Of a stretch of DNA of 64,000 nucleotides, positions 1 to 9,357 are shown one piece after another (position 1 is the stretch's first letter; every line of letters begins with the position of its first letter). A model generated the notes under the pieces. The model was given only the letters and a program-made list of their open reading frames with translations. It did not search any database and was not told where the DNA came from. The DNA is taken from NCBI GenBank assembly GCA_028283745.1, contig JAPWJZ010000009.1:62001-126000 (forward strand), given 5' to 3'. The stretch comes from Micavibrio sp. Lineage in GTDB: Bacteria > Pseudomonadota > Alphaproteobacteria > Micavibrionales > UBA2020. A program made the position numbers and the translations under genes.

Positions 1-901
1 CATCAATCATCGACATTTCGTTCATGCACATTTTACCGGGTTCAACGCAAAGGTTCAGGATGCGCCAGAACAGCGTATCATCCACCTTTGCATAGGTGCG
101 CGGCACATCGCCCTCGCTGGGGGCTTTCAGCTTCAGGTAAGCGGCGCGGGTAAGGTTATCGCCGTGGCTTTTCGCCTGACCAACCCATTGTTTAAAGCCG
201 TCATCATCCAGCGCATGCAGGGTAAAGCGCATTCTTGAAAAACCGCTGCCGCTATAGTTGGCGGAAAAACCGTCATAATCCCCCGCCCTGTTCACCACGG
301 CGGCAAGCCGCGTTTCCATGGCAGGCATGGCATATATCTGCCCTGCCATAGCCGGCACGTAGAAGGAGTTCATGACGCCCGACGCGGTGATGTGGAAAGC
401 GAGCGCACGATTGACCGGCACAGCGACTGTATTGACCGTGGCAATGCCTTGGTCGGGGTAAATGAAAAGCCACTTCCAGTCGAGCGCGACAACATCAATC
501 CGCAGCGGCTTAATATCCTTTGCCGTCAGTGCTTTTGTTTCGGCAATGCGGCCAAGGCTGCGGTACGGATCCAGCAGGTGGGTGCTGAGCCATGTAATAG
601 CGCCAAGGCAAATGATGATGACCAGCGGCGCGGACCAGATGAGCAGTTCAAGCTTGGTCGAATGGTCCCAATCCGGCTCGTAGCGCGCCTTGGTATTCGC
701 CGCGCGGTAATGCCAGGCGAAGAATACCGTGGCCGCAAGGACCGGCACGATAATCAGCAGCATCAGGCCTGTTGAAAAAATCAGGATGTCTTTTTGCTGG
801 AGCGCGACATCCCCCGCGGGGTCAAGCACCGCGCGACTGCAGGCGCCAAGCGCAAGCGTTGAGGCTAAAAGAATGGTGTTACGTATGATTTTCAAGGGCA
901 T
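1..901 (-). CDS. cyoA: Ubiquinol oxidase subunit II (partial, 3' end outside window)
   Basis: Subunit II of a cytochrome bo-type quinol oxidase, which passes electrons from ubiquinol to oxygen in the inner membrane. Reading from the ATG at 901, a lipoprotein signal ends in LALGAC (lipobox Cys near residue 21). Two membrane segments follow, around residues 42-62 and 87-107, and then a cupredoxin-like periplasmic domain containing LDWKWLFIYPDQGIATVN. The Cu-A ligands of cytochrome c oxidases are not seen, as expected for a quinol oxidase. The frame stays open to base 1, so about 300 residues are visible and the C-terminus is missing. The rest of the cyo operon presumably lies beyond the left edge. 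It is divergent from an MHS transporter. Confidence 0.93.
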   Translation of the reverse strand, partial: MPLKIIRNTILLASTLALGACSRAVLDPAGDVALQQKDILIFSTGLMLLIIVPVLAATVFFAWHYRAANTKARYEPDWDHSTKLELLIWSAPLVIIICLGAITWLSTHLLDPYRSLGRIAETKALTAKDIKPLRIDVVALDWKWLFIYPDQGIATVNTVAVPVNRALAFHITASGVMNSFYVPAMAGQIYAMPAMETRLAAVVNRAGDYDGFSANYSGSGFSRMRFTLHALDDDGFKQWVGQAKSHGDNLTRAAYLKLKAPSEGDVPRTYAKVDDTLFWRILNLCVEPGKMCMNEMSMID

Positions 902-953
902 AGCACAGCTACGTTGTTGTTTTCCGCCTCATTTATACCGATTCTTGACAAAG

Positions 954-984
954 TCAGGCATTGGACAATTTGTCCAATGCCTGA
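954..984. promoter_or_regulatory. 31-bp perfect palindrome between cyoA and the MFS gene
   Basis: Arms of 15 bp (TCAGGCATTGGACAA and its exact complement) are separated by one T. The palindrome lies in the 139-bp gap between the divergent starts at 901 and 1041, beside a TTGACA hexamer at 945-950. Its position suggests an operator controlling one or both genes. The binding regulator is unknown; it is not an FNR box. Confidence 0.55.
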
Positions 985-1040
985 AATGACGCGGATAAGC
1001 GACAAATAAGGCCAGCAAATAAGCGCCACGGAGAGAAAAC

Positions 1041-2396
1041 ATGACCGCAGGAGATACCGTTTTGCCAGCACAGGTTTCACAAAACCCCGGCTTGCAGACA
1101 GAAGATATTAAGCGGGACATGGTGCGCATCAACATGCGCGGCGGCCACGTGAACCCGGGCGACCTTGCCATCGGCGTTATTCTGGGCCGCACATCCGAGT
1201 TTTTCGACTTTTTCGTTTACGCCATCGCCTCCGTCCTCGTCTTCCCGAAGCTGGTCTTTCCCGATGCCTCGCCGCTGACTGGCACGCTGTATATTTTCGG
1301 CATCTTCGCGCTGGGCTTCGTTGCACGCCCCGTCGGCACCGCCATTTTCATGAACGTGGACCGTACTTACGGCCGCAGCATTAAAATGATTATCGCGCTT
1401 TTCCTGCTCGGCACCGCAACAGTGTCCATCGCCTTCCTGCCGGGTTACACGCAAATCGGCAGCGCTTCGGCGGTGCTGCTGGCAGGCGGCCGCATTTTGC
1501 AGGGCATTGCCTGGGGCGGCAGCTGGGATGGCCTTGCCTCCCTCCTCGCGCTCAACGTGCCGGAAAACCGCCGCGGCTGGTACGCCATGATCCCGCAAAT
1601 CGGCGCGATGCTCGGCCTTGTTGTCGCAAGCGCCCTGTTCACCTATTTCGTCACGCATCTTTCCGCCGCCGATTTCCTCGACTGGGGCTGGCGTTACCCG
1701 TTCTTCGTCGCCTTTGCCATTAACGTAGTGGCCCTGTTCGCGCGCCTGCGCATCGTTTCGGCACCGGAATACAAGGAGTTGTTCCAATACCGCGCGCTTA
1801 AAGCGACGCCCGTCATCGAAACGGCACGCGCGCAAAGCGGCAACATCGTCATCGGCGCCTTTGCGCCGCTGGCAAGTTTTGCACTGTTCCACATGGTGAC
1901 GGTATTTCCGCTGTCGTGGGTGTACCTGTTCACACAGCAAAGCCCGGCCCGCTTTCTTGTTATTGAAACGGTGGGCGCGGCCTTGTGCATCCTCTGCATC
2001 GTCGCTTCCGGCAGGCTTGCGGATATGTATGGCCGCCGCTGGTTGCTGGGCGTAACAGCGGGCGCAATTGCCGCCTTCAGCGGCTTTGCCCCGCAGCTTC
2101 TGGATGGCGGCGCAGCGGGTGAGATCGTCTATATGACTTTCGGTTTTATCCTGCTCGGCTTTTCCTTCGGCCAGTCATCCGGCACGGTTGCGGGTAACTT
2201 CCCCTCCCCCTATCGCTATACCGGCTCCGCCATTACGTCCGACATGGCGTGGCTGTTCGGCGCTGGCTTCGCCCCCTTCATCGCCCTCTGGCTTTCAAGC
2301 CATTTCGGGTTGATCATGGCAGGCGCATACCTGCTGTCGGGCGCTGCCTGCACCAGCCTTGCGCTGACCGTCAACAAACGGATCGCGTCGCGTTAA
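1041..2396 (+). CDS. MHS-family MFS transporter
   Basis: A 451-residue major facilitator protein of the metabolite:H+ symporter (ProP/ShiA-like) type, with about 12 hydrophobic segments. The N-terminal signature GRTSEFFDFFVYAIASVLVF is typical of that family, and a loop motif RLADMYGRRW lies in the second half. The substrate cannot be told from sequence; family members carry small organic acids, betaines or similar solutes into the cell with protons. The start is supported by GGAGAG seven bases upstream. Transporters of this kind often sit beside cyoABCD operons in alphaproteobacteria, which fits the divergent cyoA here. A shared 31-bp palindrome in the promoter gap hints at common control. 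Confidence 0.85.
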   Translation: MTAGDTVLPAQVSQNPGLQTEDIKRDMVRINMRGGHVNPGDLAIGVILGRTSEFFDFFVYAIASVLVFPKLVFPDASPLTGTLYIFGIFALGFVARPVGTAIFMNVDRTYGRSIKMIIALFLLGTATVSIAFLPGYTQIGSASAVLLAGGRILQGIAWGGSWDGLASLLALNVPENRRGWYAMIPQIGAMLGLVVASALFTYFVTHLSAADFLDWGWRYPFFVAFAINVVALFARLRIVSAPEYKELFQYRALKATPVIETARAQSGNIVIGAFAPLASFALFHMVTVFPLSWVYLFTQQSPARFLVIETVGAALCILCIVASGRLADMYGRRWLLGVTAGAIAAFSGFAPQLLDGGAAGEIVYMTFGFILLGFSFGQSSGTVAGNFPSPYRYTGSAITSDMAWLFGAGFAPFIALWLSSHFGLIMAGAYLLSGAACTSLALTVNKRIASR

Positions 2397-2421
2397 CTTT
2401 TCAGCGCCAAACAAATTAATA

Positions 2422-2459
2422 CATGTACCCCGCAGTGGAAAACCGCTGCGGGGTACATG
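2422..2459. terminator. Hairpin after the MFS gene
   Basis: A 17-bp stem (one G-T pair) with an AAAA loop starts 26 bases after the MFS stop codon. No T-run follows, so it is a possible terminator or mRNA-stabilising hairpin rather than a classical intrinsic terminator. Confidence 0.45.
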
Positions 2460-2598
2460 CGTATGCACGCACTAAATAAATGCGTTTCCGCTTACTCATC
2501 CAAGTAAGCTCTTTTATAAATTTTTAATCATTCGCCGCGCATCATACACGGGCAAATTACAGACATTTTCATTTCGACATATATTTATGAGGTTTTAC

Positions 2599-5442
2599 AT
2601 GACAACCACAGCGCAGCTCGTTTCCGCAGCATCTTCCGCCGACTGGTCTTCCTTCAAATCGCTCATCACCGCGGTCTCTCCCGCAGACATTGCCGCCATC
2701 GGCAACGACTGGAACACCGTCATGGGTGCCATTGGCACAGGTGTCGGCGACAGCGCACCAGCGCCCAAAGGGCTCTTTACTTCCGCCATGGCAGAATTCT
2801 TCACCGATGCTGCGCCGTATTTGAACGCCGACAACGTCGTCAGCGCCCTTACCAGCATTGCTCAGGCATCAGCATTTTCCGGGGTGGATCATTTGTCCGT
2901 TGAAATATCCGCCATCCTAAACGCGCTGCCGGCAACCCTAACCGCGCCCCCGCTGCAAGAAAACCTGACAGACCTGCTCTATGCTATCACCTATAATCAG
3001 TCTAACCCTGAAGTAACGGCAGCGGAGCTGAACAACACGATGAAAGGTTTTGTTTCCCATTACGGCGCGTTTGCGGATGTCAATGACATCCTCAGTGCCG
3101 CCACCAGCCTTGCCATCAACGACACGGTCTTAAATACCGACCACGTGTCATCAATCCGCACTTTGCTGCAAGCAACACCGGATAACCAGTCTTCGGCAAC
3201 CTTGCCTAGCTTGCAATATGCACTAACAAACATAGCGCAACTCTCGAATGATACACAAGTGACGCCGGCTGAGCTGAATAGCATGGTGAAAACTTTTATT
3301 ACTCACTATGGCACCAACCTCGATGTCAGCACCATCCTTACCGCAGCATCCTATGTTGCGGAAGGTGACCAGAATTACGTCGGCGACCATCTTTCCACCG
3401 TGCGCATGCTGTTAAATTTAACACCCGCCGATGCCGCCTCGGCCTCGGCGTCCGACATGCAACGCTTGTTGCGGGCAATCGGGCAGGAGCAGTTGAACCC
3501 TGAGGCCACAACGGCAGACATAAATAATACGCTGAAAACCCTTATCTCCCACTATGGCGCCAATATTGACGCGGTCGATATTTTAAGCGTTGCAGCAAGT
3601 ATTGCCGTCAACGATAGTTATAATTACACCGATAGCTTGTCTTCTGTGCGCATTCTACTGGCAGCCATGCCCGCCAACCAGAGTTCCGTTGGGGCTTTTG
3701 ACGTCGGCAATGTGCTGAATGGCATCGCGCAAAACGCCTTCAACCCCAATGTAACACCGGAAGAGCTTAACAATACGCTGAAAGCACTTGCGTCTCAATA
3801 TGGCGCGGCCGCAGATGTCTTCGACATTTTCGGCGCTGCATCAGACATCGCCCGCAATGACGCCCAAACCTATAGCGATCATTTGTCATCAGTACGCACC
3901 TTGCTGGCATCCACGCCCGCCAACCAGGGCACAGCGGAGCCCTTTGACTTGCAGAGCGTGATCGAGAGCATTGCGCAGAACGCGTATAATCCGGCCGTTA
4001 CCCCGGAAGAGCTGAATAAGACGCTGAAGGTGTTTGTATCTCACTATGGCACGGCTGTGGATGTACTGGACATTTTTAGCGTGATATCCGACATCGCCCG
4101 TAACGATGCCCAGTCATACACCGATCATTTATCTTCAGTGCGCACCCTGCTGGCCGCAACGCCCGCAAACCAGTCTTCAGTTGGGCCTTTCGATCTACAA
4201 CAAGCCCTCGAAAGCATTACTCAAAATGCGCCCAACCCAGCAGTAACGGCAGAAGAACTTAATAATACGCTGAAAGTGTTTGTGTCGCACTATGGAGCCC
4301 TCACGGATGTGTCCGACATTCTTCGTGCTGTTTCGGACATTACCAATGGTGGTGTATCATCCGGTACGGACCACCTTTCTTCCGTGCGCACCCTGATTTT
4401 GGCCTCGCCAGACAACATGTCATCGGCTGATCCTGATGCTCTGCAAAGCGCATTGGGCGGCATTACCTTTAATCGCTTCAATCCTGGAATCACCGCGGAG
4501 GAACTGAATGATACATTGAAAGCTTACTTGACGCATTACGGCGCTATAATGAATGTGAACAATATCTTAAATGAAATAAGCTCTATCGCGAATGACGACA
4601 GATTTGCCAGTGCCGACCATTCTATGCTCATGCAGACGCTGTTGTCCGCCAACCCCGACAATATCGCAGATGCGGATACTTTCGGGCTATCGTCCGCACT
4701 TCAGTATATCACCGGCAATAATACAAACACCGGCATGAGTGAGTATGATCTGGCGCAAACGCTGGATAAGTTCATGGCCAATTATGGCGCATTGACAGAT
4801 GCGGATGATCTTTCAAACTCTATCCTCAGCAACACGCAGGCGGGAAAGTTTGAGGCAGCGGGCGCGATTGTCAATCACCTCGACGCGACACAGTTCACAA
4901 GTATTGCGCCAGATTTGAACACGTATAGCACGGCTGAGCTACTGACCACGGGCAACGACCATTTTAACGGCGCAATATCGGGCAAGCTGGCGGTTTATGG
5001 CGGGGCGGGGAAGGATGTGATTGATTTTTCCAGCAATACGTCGGCCGCCGGCCATTATCTTGATGGCGGTTCGGGCGCGGATACGCTGATTGGCGGGCTG
5101 GCGGATGATACCATGGTGGGCGGCGCGGGGGCGAATACGATGACCGGCGGGGCCGGCGCGGATATCTTCCGTTTCGACCATATAAACGGCACGCTGGACC
5201 ATGTCACCGACTTCAGCGCGGCACAGGGCGACCGCATTGATCTGCATGATGTGCTGCATAGCGACGCTGCCTTGAATATTGCCGATTACGTAACCCTGCA
5301 AACGGTTGGCGGCAACACCATTGTCTCCGTCGACGTAGATGGCACGGGAACAGGCCACAGCTTTGTGCAGGTTGCGCAGCTGGACAATACCACGGGCCTT
5401 GACCTGAATGATCTTTACGCCCAAGGGCAGATTATCGTCTAA
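2599..5442 (+). CDS. Secreted 82-residue-repeat protein with C-terminal RTX-like domain
   Basis: A 947-residue protein. The ATG at 2599 is preferred over one at 2587 because GAGG lies six bases before it. After about 70 residues it consists of nine units. The HYG landmark recurs at 3058, 3304, 3550, 3796, 4042, 4288, 4534 and 4780, exactly 246 bp (82 codons) apart. Each unit carries DHLSSVRTLL, a variable Asn/Pro stretch, EELNNTLK and SHYG followed by DVxDI. A short C-terminal block has Gly/Asp-rich RTX-like repeats (GGSGADTLIGG, GGAGADIFRF), then the TDFSAAQGDRIDLHDVL type of tail found in type I secretion substrates. There is no N-terminal signal peptide. I infer export by a type I system that is not in the window. 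The repeat family itself is not one I recognise; adhesion or a surface layer is a guess. Confidence 0.8.
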   Translation: MTTTAQLVSAASSADWSSFKSLITAVSPADIAAIGNDWNTVMGAIGTGVGDSAPAPKGLFTSAMAEFFTDAAPYLNADNVVSALTSIAQASAFSGVDHLSVEISAILNALPATLTAPPLQENLTDLLYAITYNQSNPEVTAAELNNTMKGFVSHYGAFADVNDILSAATSLAINDTVLNTDHVSSIRTLLQATPDNQSSATLPSLQYALTNIAQLSNDTQVTPAELNSMVKTFITHYGTNLDVSTILTAASYVAEGDQNYVGDHLSTVRMLLNLTPADAASASASDMQRLLRAIGQEQLNPEATTADINNTLKTLISHYGANIDAVDILSVAASIAVNDSYNYTDSLSSVRILLAAMPANQSSVGAFDVGNVLNGIAQNAFNPNVTPEELNNTLKALASQYGAAADVFDIFGAASDIARNDAQTYSDHLSSVRTLLASTPANQGTAEPFDLQSVIESIAQNAYNPAVTPEELNKTLKVFVSHYGTAVDVLDIFSVISDIARNDAQSYTDHLSSVRTLLAATPANQSSVGPFDLQQALESITQNAPNPAVTAEELNNTLKVFVSHYGALTDVSDILRAVSDITNGGVSSGTDHLSSVRTLILASPDNMSSADPDALQSALGGITFNRFNPGITAEELNDTLKAYLTHYGAIMNVNNILNEISSIANDDRFASADHSMLMQTLLSANPDNIADADTFGLSSALQYITGNNTNTGMSEYDLAQTLDKFMANYGALTDADDLSNSILSNTQAGKFEAAGAIVNHLDATQFTSIAPDLNTYSTAELLTTGNDHFNGAISGKLAVYGGAGKDVIDFSSNTSAAGHYLDGGSGADTLIGGLADDTMVGGAGANTMTGGAGADIFRFDHINGTLDHVTDFSAAQGDRIDLHDVLHSDAALNIADYVTLQTVGGNTIVSVDVDGTGTGHSFVQVAQLDNTTGLDLNDLYAQGQIIV

Positions 5443-5479
5443 GGCCGCACTTTCTTAAACCCACACATTTGGCGCAGGG

Positions 5480-5526
5480 GGGGGGCAGAATTCCGCAACT
5501 TTAAATATTGGCGGTTTCTGCCCCCC
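5480..5526. terminator. G-tract hairpin after the repeat protein
   Basis: An 11-bp stem pairs a G-run plus CAGAA with TTCTG plus six C, across a 25-base loop, beginning 38 bases after the stop. The left arm sits in a run of nine G (5477-5485), a potential slippage tract in non-coding DNA. Confidence 0.35.
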
Positions 5527-5654
5527 TTCGGCGTTTTAAAAAACCCGATTCTGGGTACAATTTCCTGATATGGAACCCAAAATCCCCTCTTTGCGTTGAC
5601 ACAATTGTATCCAAATACAGGAAGGTTGTTCGTTACACATTAAGGGGAATTAAG

Positions 5655-7148
5655 ATGCAAAATCCGGCAAATACCATAGAAATCAAGCGCGTACAGACAG
5701 GCAACAAGCAGCTGAACCAGATTTTAGGCGGCGGCCTTGCCAAAAACCGGGTCTACCTGCTGCAGGGTTCCCCCGGCGCGGGCAAAACCACCCTTGCGCT
5801 CCAGTTTTTGATGGAAGGGGCAGTCCACGGCGAAACTGTGCTGTACCTGACCTTATCTGAAAGCGAGCAGGAACTTTCATCGGTTGCTGAATCTCACGGC
5901 TGGGACCTCAAGGGTATAAATATCCTCGAACTGCTGACAACCGAGGATGCCCTGCAAACCGAAAACCAGTACACCATGTACCAGCCGTCTGAAGTCGAAC
6001 TTGGCAATACCACCGAGGCGATTATTGCCGAAGTTGAAAAGCTGAAGCCGACGCGCGTGGTGCTTGATTCCCTGTCCGAGCTGAAATTGCTGGCGCAAAG
6101 CCCCCTGCGCTTCAGACGCCAAATTCTCGCTTTGAAAAAATTCTTTACCACGCGCTCCTGCACCGTTTTGTTCCTTGATGACAAAACGACGACGGGTGTT
6201 GAAAATTTCCAGCTGGAAAGTATCGCCCACGGGGTGATCGACATGGAGCAGCTGTCGCCGGAATATGGCGCGGAAAAGCGCCGCCTGCGCATCAAGAAAT
6301 TTCGTGGCCAGAAATACCATGGCGGCTACCACGACTTTGTCATTGAAAAAGGCGGCATCTCCCTCTTCCCGCGCATTATCCCGACGGCAGATGCACGGTC
6401 GAACCAGAAAATTTCCATGAAGAGCGGCGTTGACCAGATTGATACGCTGATGGGCGGAGGACCGGATGAAGGCACCAGCGTGCTGCTGCTGGGCCCCGCA
6501 GGCGTCGGTAAATCAACGCTGGCGCTGCAATACGCCGTTAAGGCGGCATCGCAAGGCCAGCACGCGGTCATCTTTACCTTCGATGAAAGCCTTGCCACCA
6601 TGCTGCACCGGGCAAAAGGCATTGGCATGCCGCTTGAAAAATACATCAACGAAGGCTTGATCCACCTGCAGCCGGTGGACCCGACGGAAATGTCGCCCGG
6701 TGAATTTGCGCACCGCGTGCGCGAAACCGTGGGCGGCGGCGCGGATGGCAAGCCCACCGCAAAAGTGGTCGTTATCGACAGCCTGAACGGCTACCTGAAC
6801 GCCATGCCCGAAGAACGCTTCCTGATGTCGCAGATGCACGAACTGCTGACGTACCTGGGCCACCATGGTGTTATCACCTTCCTTGTCGTGGCACAGCACG
6901 GGCTGCTGGGTCATTCCATGCAGACCCCGCTGGACACAAGCTATCTTGCCGATTCCGTCATTCTGTTCCGCTATTTTGAATGCGCGGGTGAAGTGCGGCA
7001 GGCTATTTCCGTCCTCAAAAAACGCAGCGGAACCCACGAACGCACCATCCGCGAATTCTCGATTGATAAAAACGGCATTACCGTTGGCGAACCGCTGGCG
7101 CAATTTCAAGGCGTATTGACCGGCACCCCCACAACAAGGAAGCCGTAA
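5655..7148 (+). CDS. KaiC-like double-domain RecA-fold ATPase
   Basis: A 497-residue protein. The frame opens at 5508, but the ATG at 5655 follows AAGGGG and begins the conserved part. It has two tandem KaiC domains. The first has Walker [10 protein letters not shown] near residue 38 and a Walker B-like VVLDSLSEL. The second has Walker [10 protein letters not shown] near residue 281 and Walker [12 protein letters not shown]. KaiC-family ATPases are hexameric signalling proteins. Outside cyanobacteria, where KaiA is absent, they are usually paired with histidine kinases in light, redox or stress signalling. No kaiB is seen nearby. The hybrid histidine kinase starts 18 bases downstream, so the two are probably one operon and one pathway. 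A circadian role is not implied. Confidence 0.85.
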   Translation: MQNPANTIEIKRVQTGNKQLNQILGGGLAKNRVYLLQGSPGAGKTTLALQFLMEGAVHGETVLYLTLSESEQELSSVAESHGWDLKGINILELLTTEDALQTENQYTMYQPSEVELGNTTEAIIAEVEKLKPTRVVLDSLSELKLLAQSPLRFRRQILALKKFFTTRSCTVLFLDDKTTTGVENFQLESIAHGVIDMEQLSPEYGAEKRRLRIKKFRGQKYHGGYHDFVIEKGGISLFPRIIPTADARSNQKISMKSGVDQIDTLMGGGPDEGTSVLLLGPAGVGKSTLALQYAVKAASQGQHAVIFTFDESLATMLHRAKGIGMPLEKYINEGLIHLQPVDPTEMSPGEFAHRVRETVGGGADGKPTAKVVVIDSLNGYLNAMPEERFLMSQMHELLTYLGHHGVITFLVVAQHGLLGHSMQTPLDTSYLADSVILFRYFECAGEVRQAISVLKKRSGTHERTIREFSIDKNGITVGEPLAQFQGVLTGTPTTRKP

Positions 7149-7165
7149 AAAATGCCGGATTTTTC

Positions 7166-8812
7166 ATGAAGGGCAGCCTGAATAAAAGCGAAATGCGCGT
7201 GCTTATCCTCGCGCCAACAGTGAGGGACGCCCAGATCACGGGAAGCATTCTGCACGGGGCAAAAATAGACCACTATATTTGCCGCAGCATTGACGAAGTA
7301 TGCGTGGAAATTAAACGCGGCGCGGGCGTTGCCGTGGTAACGGAAGAATCATTGTTTTCCGACGTGGAAAACTTGCTCAGCAACCTGCTGCAGCACCAGC
7401 CGGCGTGGTCTGACTTTCCGCTGCTGGTGCTGACACCCGCGCGCGAACCGTCACAGGAAATGCGGCGTAAAATGGATACGCTGCAGCACATGACGCTGAT
7501 ACGCCGGCCCGTGCAGGTGGTCGAATTGCTCAGCGCTATACGCGCAGCCTTGCGCGACCGCCAGCGCCAATACGAAGTGCGCCGCCACCTTGAATTCCGC
7601 GACCGGCAGGCGGAAGAACTGGTGCGGGAACGCGACAAGGCAGATGCCGCCAACCTTGCAAAGTCGGAATTTCTGGCCAATATGAGCCACGAAATTCGCA
7701 CGCCCATGAACGCAATTATCGGGCTGTCGCAAATTTTAAACCTCAGCCGCCCGCTGACAGTCAAGCAAAGCCAGTATATTGATACGCTGTGCACCAGCGC
7801 AGGCTCCCTCCTCGCCCTTATCAACGACCTGCTGGATATTTCGAAGATCGAGGCAAGCTCGGTCGAGCTTGAAAATATTCCGTTCAGCCTGTCGCAGATT
7901 ATAAAGGACATGACCACAATCATGTCCATTCAGGCGCGCCTGAAAAATATCGATTTGTGGGTGGAGGGCACATTGCAGGAAGATTCAGTTTATTTTGGCG
8001 ACCCTACGCGCATTCGCCAAATTCTGACCAACCTTGTCAGCAACGCCATCAAGTTCACCGAAAAAGGCTTTATCAAAATAAACATCAACGAAAAAGACCA
8101 GGAATTGCGCCCGGGCTACAGAACGGTGACGATTGCGGTGGAAGATACCGGCATTGGCGTTGCGCCGGAAAAAATCAGCTCCGTCTTTCAAAAATTTGTG
8201 CAGGCGGATAATTCGATTACGCGTAAATACGGCGGCAGCGGGCTGGGCCTTGCCATTTCACGGCAGCTGACGGAGCTGATGGGCGGTAAAATTTCCGTCT
8301 CCAGCGCTCTTGATAAAGGTTCTGTCTTTACCTTAAGCCTTTCGCTGCAACGGGGACTGCCGGAAGATATCGGCATCCAGCCCTTCAGCACCACCCCGCT
8401 CAGCAAGGGCAGCGCCACGAAAGGCAGAATTTTGCTGGTGGAGGATAACTACCCCAACGTGCTGGTAGCGGGTACCTTTTTGGAAGAATTCGGCTATAGC
8501 TTTGATGTCGCCTCCAACGGAGGAATGGCGCTTCAGCGCTTGGGCGAGGAAAACTACGATGCCGTTTTAATGGACGTGCAGATGCCCGAAATGAACGGCT
8601 GGGATGCCACCAAGGCAATCCGCAGCCTTGAGGCAATGGATAAGCGCCGCCGCATACCCATCATCGGCATGACAGCCCACGCGCTGAACGGCGACCGTGA
8701 GCGCTGCATTGAAGCCGGCATGGATGAGTATATCTGCAAGCCCTTCAACGGCGATGAACTGCGCAGCAAGTTAAAGAACTGCGTCAAACCGCTTAACGCA
8801 GAAACGACATAA
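7166..8812 (+). CDS. Hybrid histidine kinase with N-terminal receiver-like domain
   Basis: A 548-residue cytoplasmic protein without membrane segments. Order of domains: a receiver-like fold (about residues 9-125) lacking an obvious phospho-acceptor Asp pocket; a short coiled coil; HisKA with [14 protein letters not shown] (His near residue 175); HATPase with [16 protein letters not shown] and [10 protein letters not shown]; and a C-terminal receiver with [11 protein letters not shown] (Asp near 469) and a conserved Lys in YICKPF. It therefore can autophosphorylate and relay to its own receiver. No output domain is present, so a separate phosphotransferase or regulator must exist elsewhere. 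It sits directly after the KaiC-like ATPase, which probably senses or modulates it. Its 3' end overlaps the convergent EF-hand gene by 20 bases. Confidence 0.9.
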   Translation: MKGSLNKSEMRVLILAPTVRDAQITGSILHGAKIDHYICRSIDEVCVEIKRGAGVAVVTEESLFSDVENLLSNLLQHQPAWSDFPLLVLTPAREPSQEMRRKMDTLQHMTLIRRPVQVVELLSAIRAALRDRQRQYEVRRHLEFRDRQAEELVRERDKADAANLAKSEFLANMSHEIRTPMNAIIGLSQILNLSRPLTVKQSQYIDTLCTSAGSLLALINDLLDISKIEASSVELENIPFSLSQIIKDMTTIMSIQARLKNIDLWVEGTLQEDSVYFGDPTRIRQILTNLVSNAIKFTEKGFIKININEKDQELRPGYRTVTIAVEDTGIGVAPEKISSVFQKFVQADNSITRKYGGSGLGLAISRQLTELMGGKISVSSALDKGSVFTLSLSLQRGLPEDIGIQPFSTTPLSKGSATKGRILLVEDNYPNVLVAGTFLEEFGYSFDVASNGGMALQRLGEENYDAVLMDVQMPEMNGWDATKAIRSLEAMDKRRRIPIIGMTAHALNGDRERCIEAGMDEYICKPFNGDELRSKLKNCVKPLNAETT

Positions 8813-9146
8813 CCTTGTTCATTTGCTCGGCGAAGGTTGACAGCTCCTCTTCCGTAAGCTGGCCGTTATGGTCTTTATCGGCGTAATCAAACAACTTGTT
8901 GGTCAGTGTCGCAAGCTCTTCCTTGCTGACCGTTCCGTTGTGGTTGGTATCGATCGCGGAAAGGCTTGCCTTCATCAGGACTGTTGTTTTGATCTGATCC
9001 AGTGTTGACGGCGTTTTGCTGGTGGATGACCCGCTACCACCCAAGCTTTGCAAGCCCTGCAGGAGAGCAGAGGTTTTGTCTGACTGTGCAAAAGCCGGCA
9101 CGGACAGAACGACCAGCATGGCGATAAGCGCGAAAAATTTCTTCAT
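8793..9146 (-). CDS. Secreted EF-hand calcium-binding protein
   Basis: A 117-residue protein. The ATG at 9146 follows AGGAAAAAACC, and the open frame further upstream lacks a signal. The N-terminus [20 protein letters not shown] is a clear Sec signal peptide with an AFA cleavage site. After a Ser/Gly/Thr-rich linker come two EF-hand loops, [13 protein letters not shown] and [13 protein letters not shown], each with the Asp/Asn/Gly/Glu ligand pattern. It should bind two calcium ions in the periplasm or outside. Function is unknown. It is convergent with the hybrid kinase gene, the two 3' ends overlapping by 20 bases. Confidence 0.82.
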   Translation of the reverse strand: MKKFFALIAMLVVLSVPAFAQSDKTSALLQGLQSLGGSGSSTSKTPSTLDQIKTTVLMKASLSAIDTNHNGTVSKEELATLTNKLFDYADKDHNGQLTEEELSTFAEQMNKVMSFLR

Positions 9147-9357
9147 GGTTTTTTCCTGATGTTTATAGGCTTGGTTCAAGCATTGTAACATAAGAACAAA
9201 TACGAAAAAACCGCCAATAAAGCGAACATTCTTTTTTACCACCCACGTCATGAAGCGGAAAATGACGGTGCTCGGCACAATGCGGCAGGCAAAATAAAAA
9301 ATCATGACTGACGGACGCGCTTTCATGCTGATTTCCGTCAGCGCATGTATCCGCTGT

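Noticed and set aside
1077-1940. 287-codon minus-strand frame inside the MFS gene
   Set aside because: Antisense shadow of a well-supported transporter; composition is His/Arg/Glu-rich without domain pattern.
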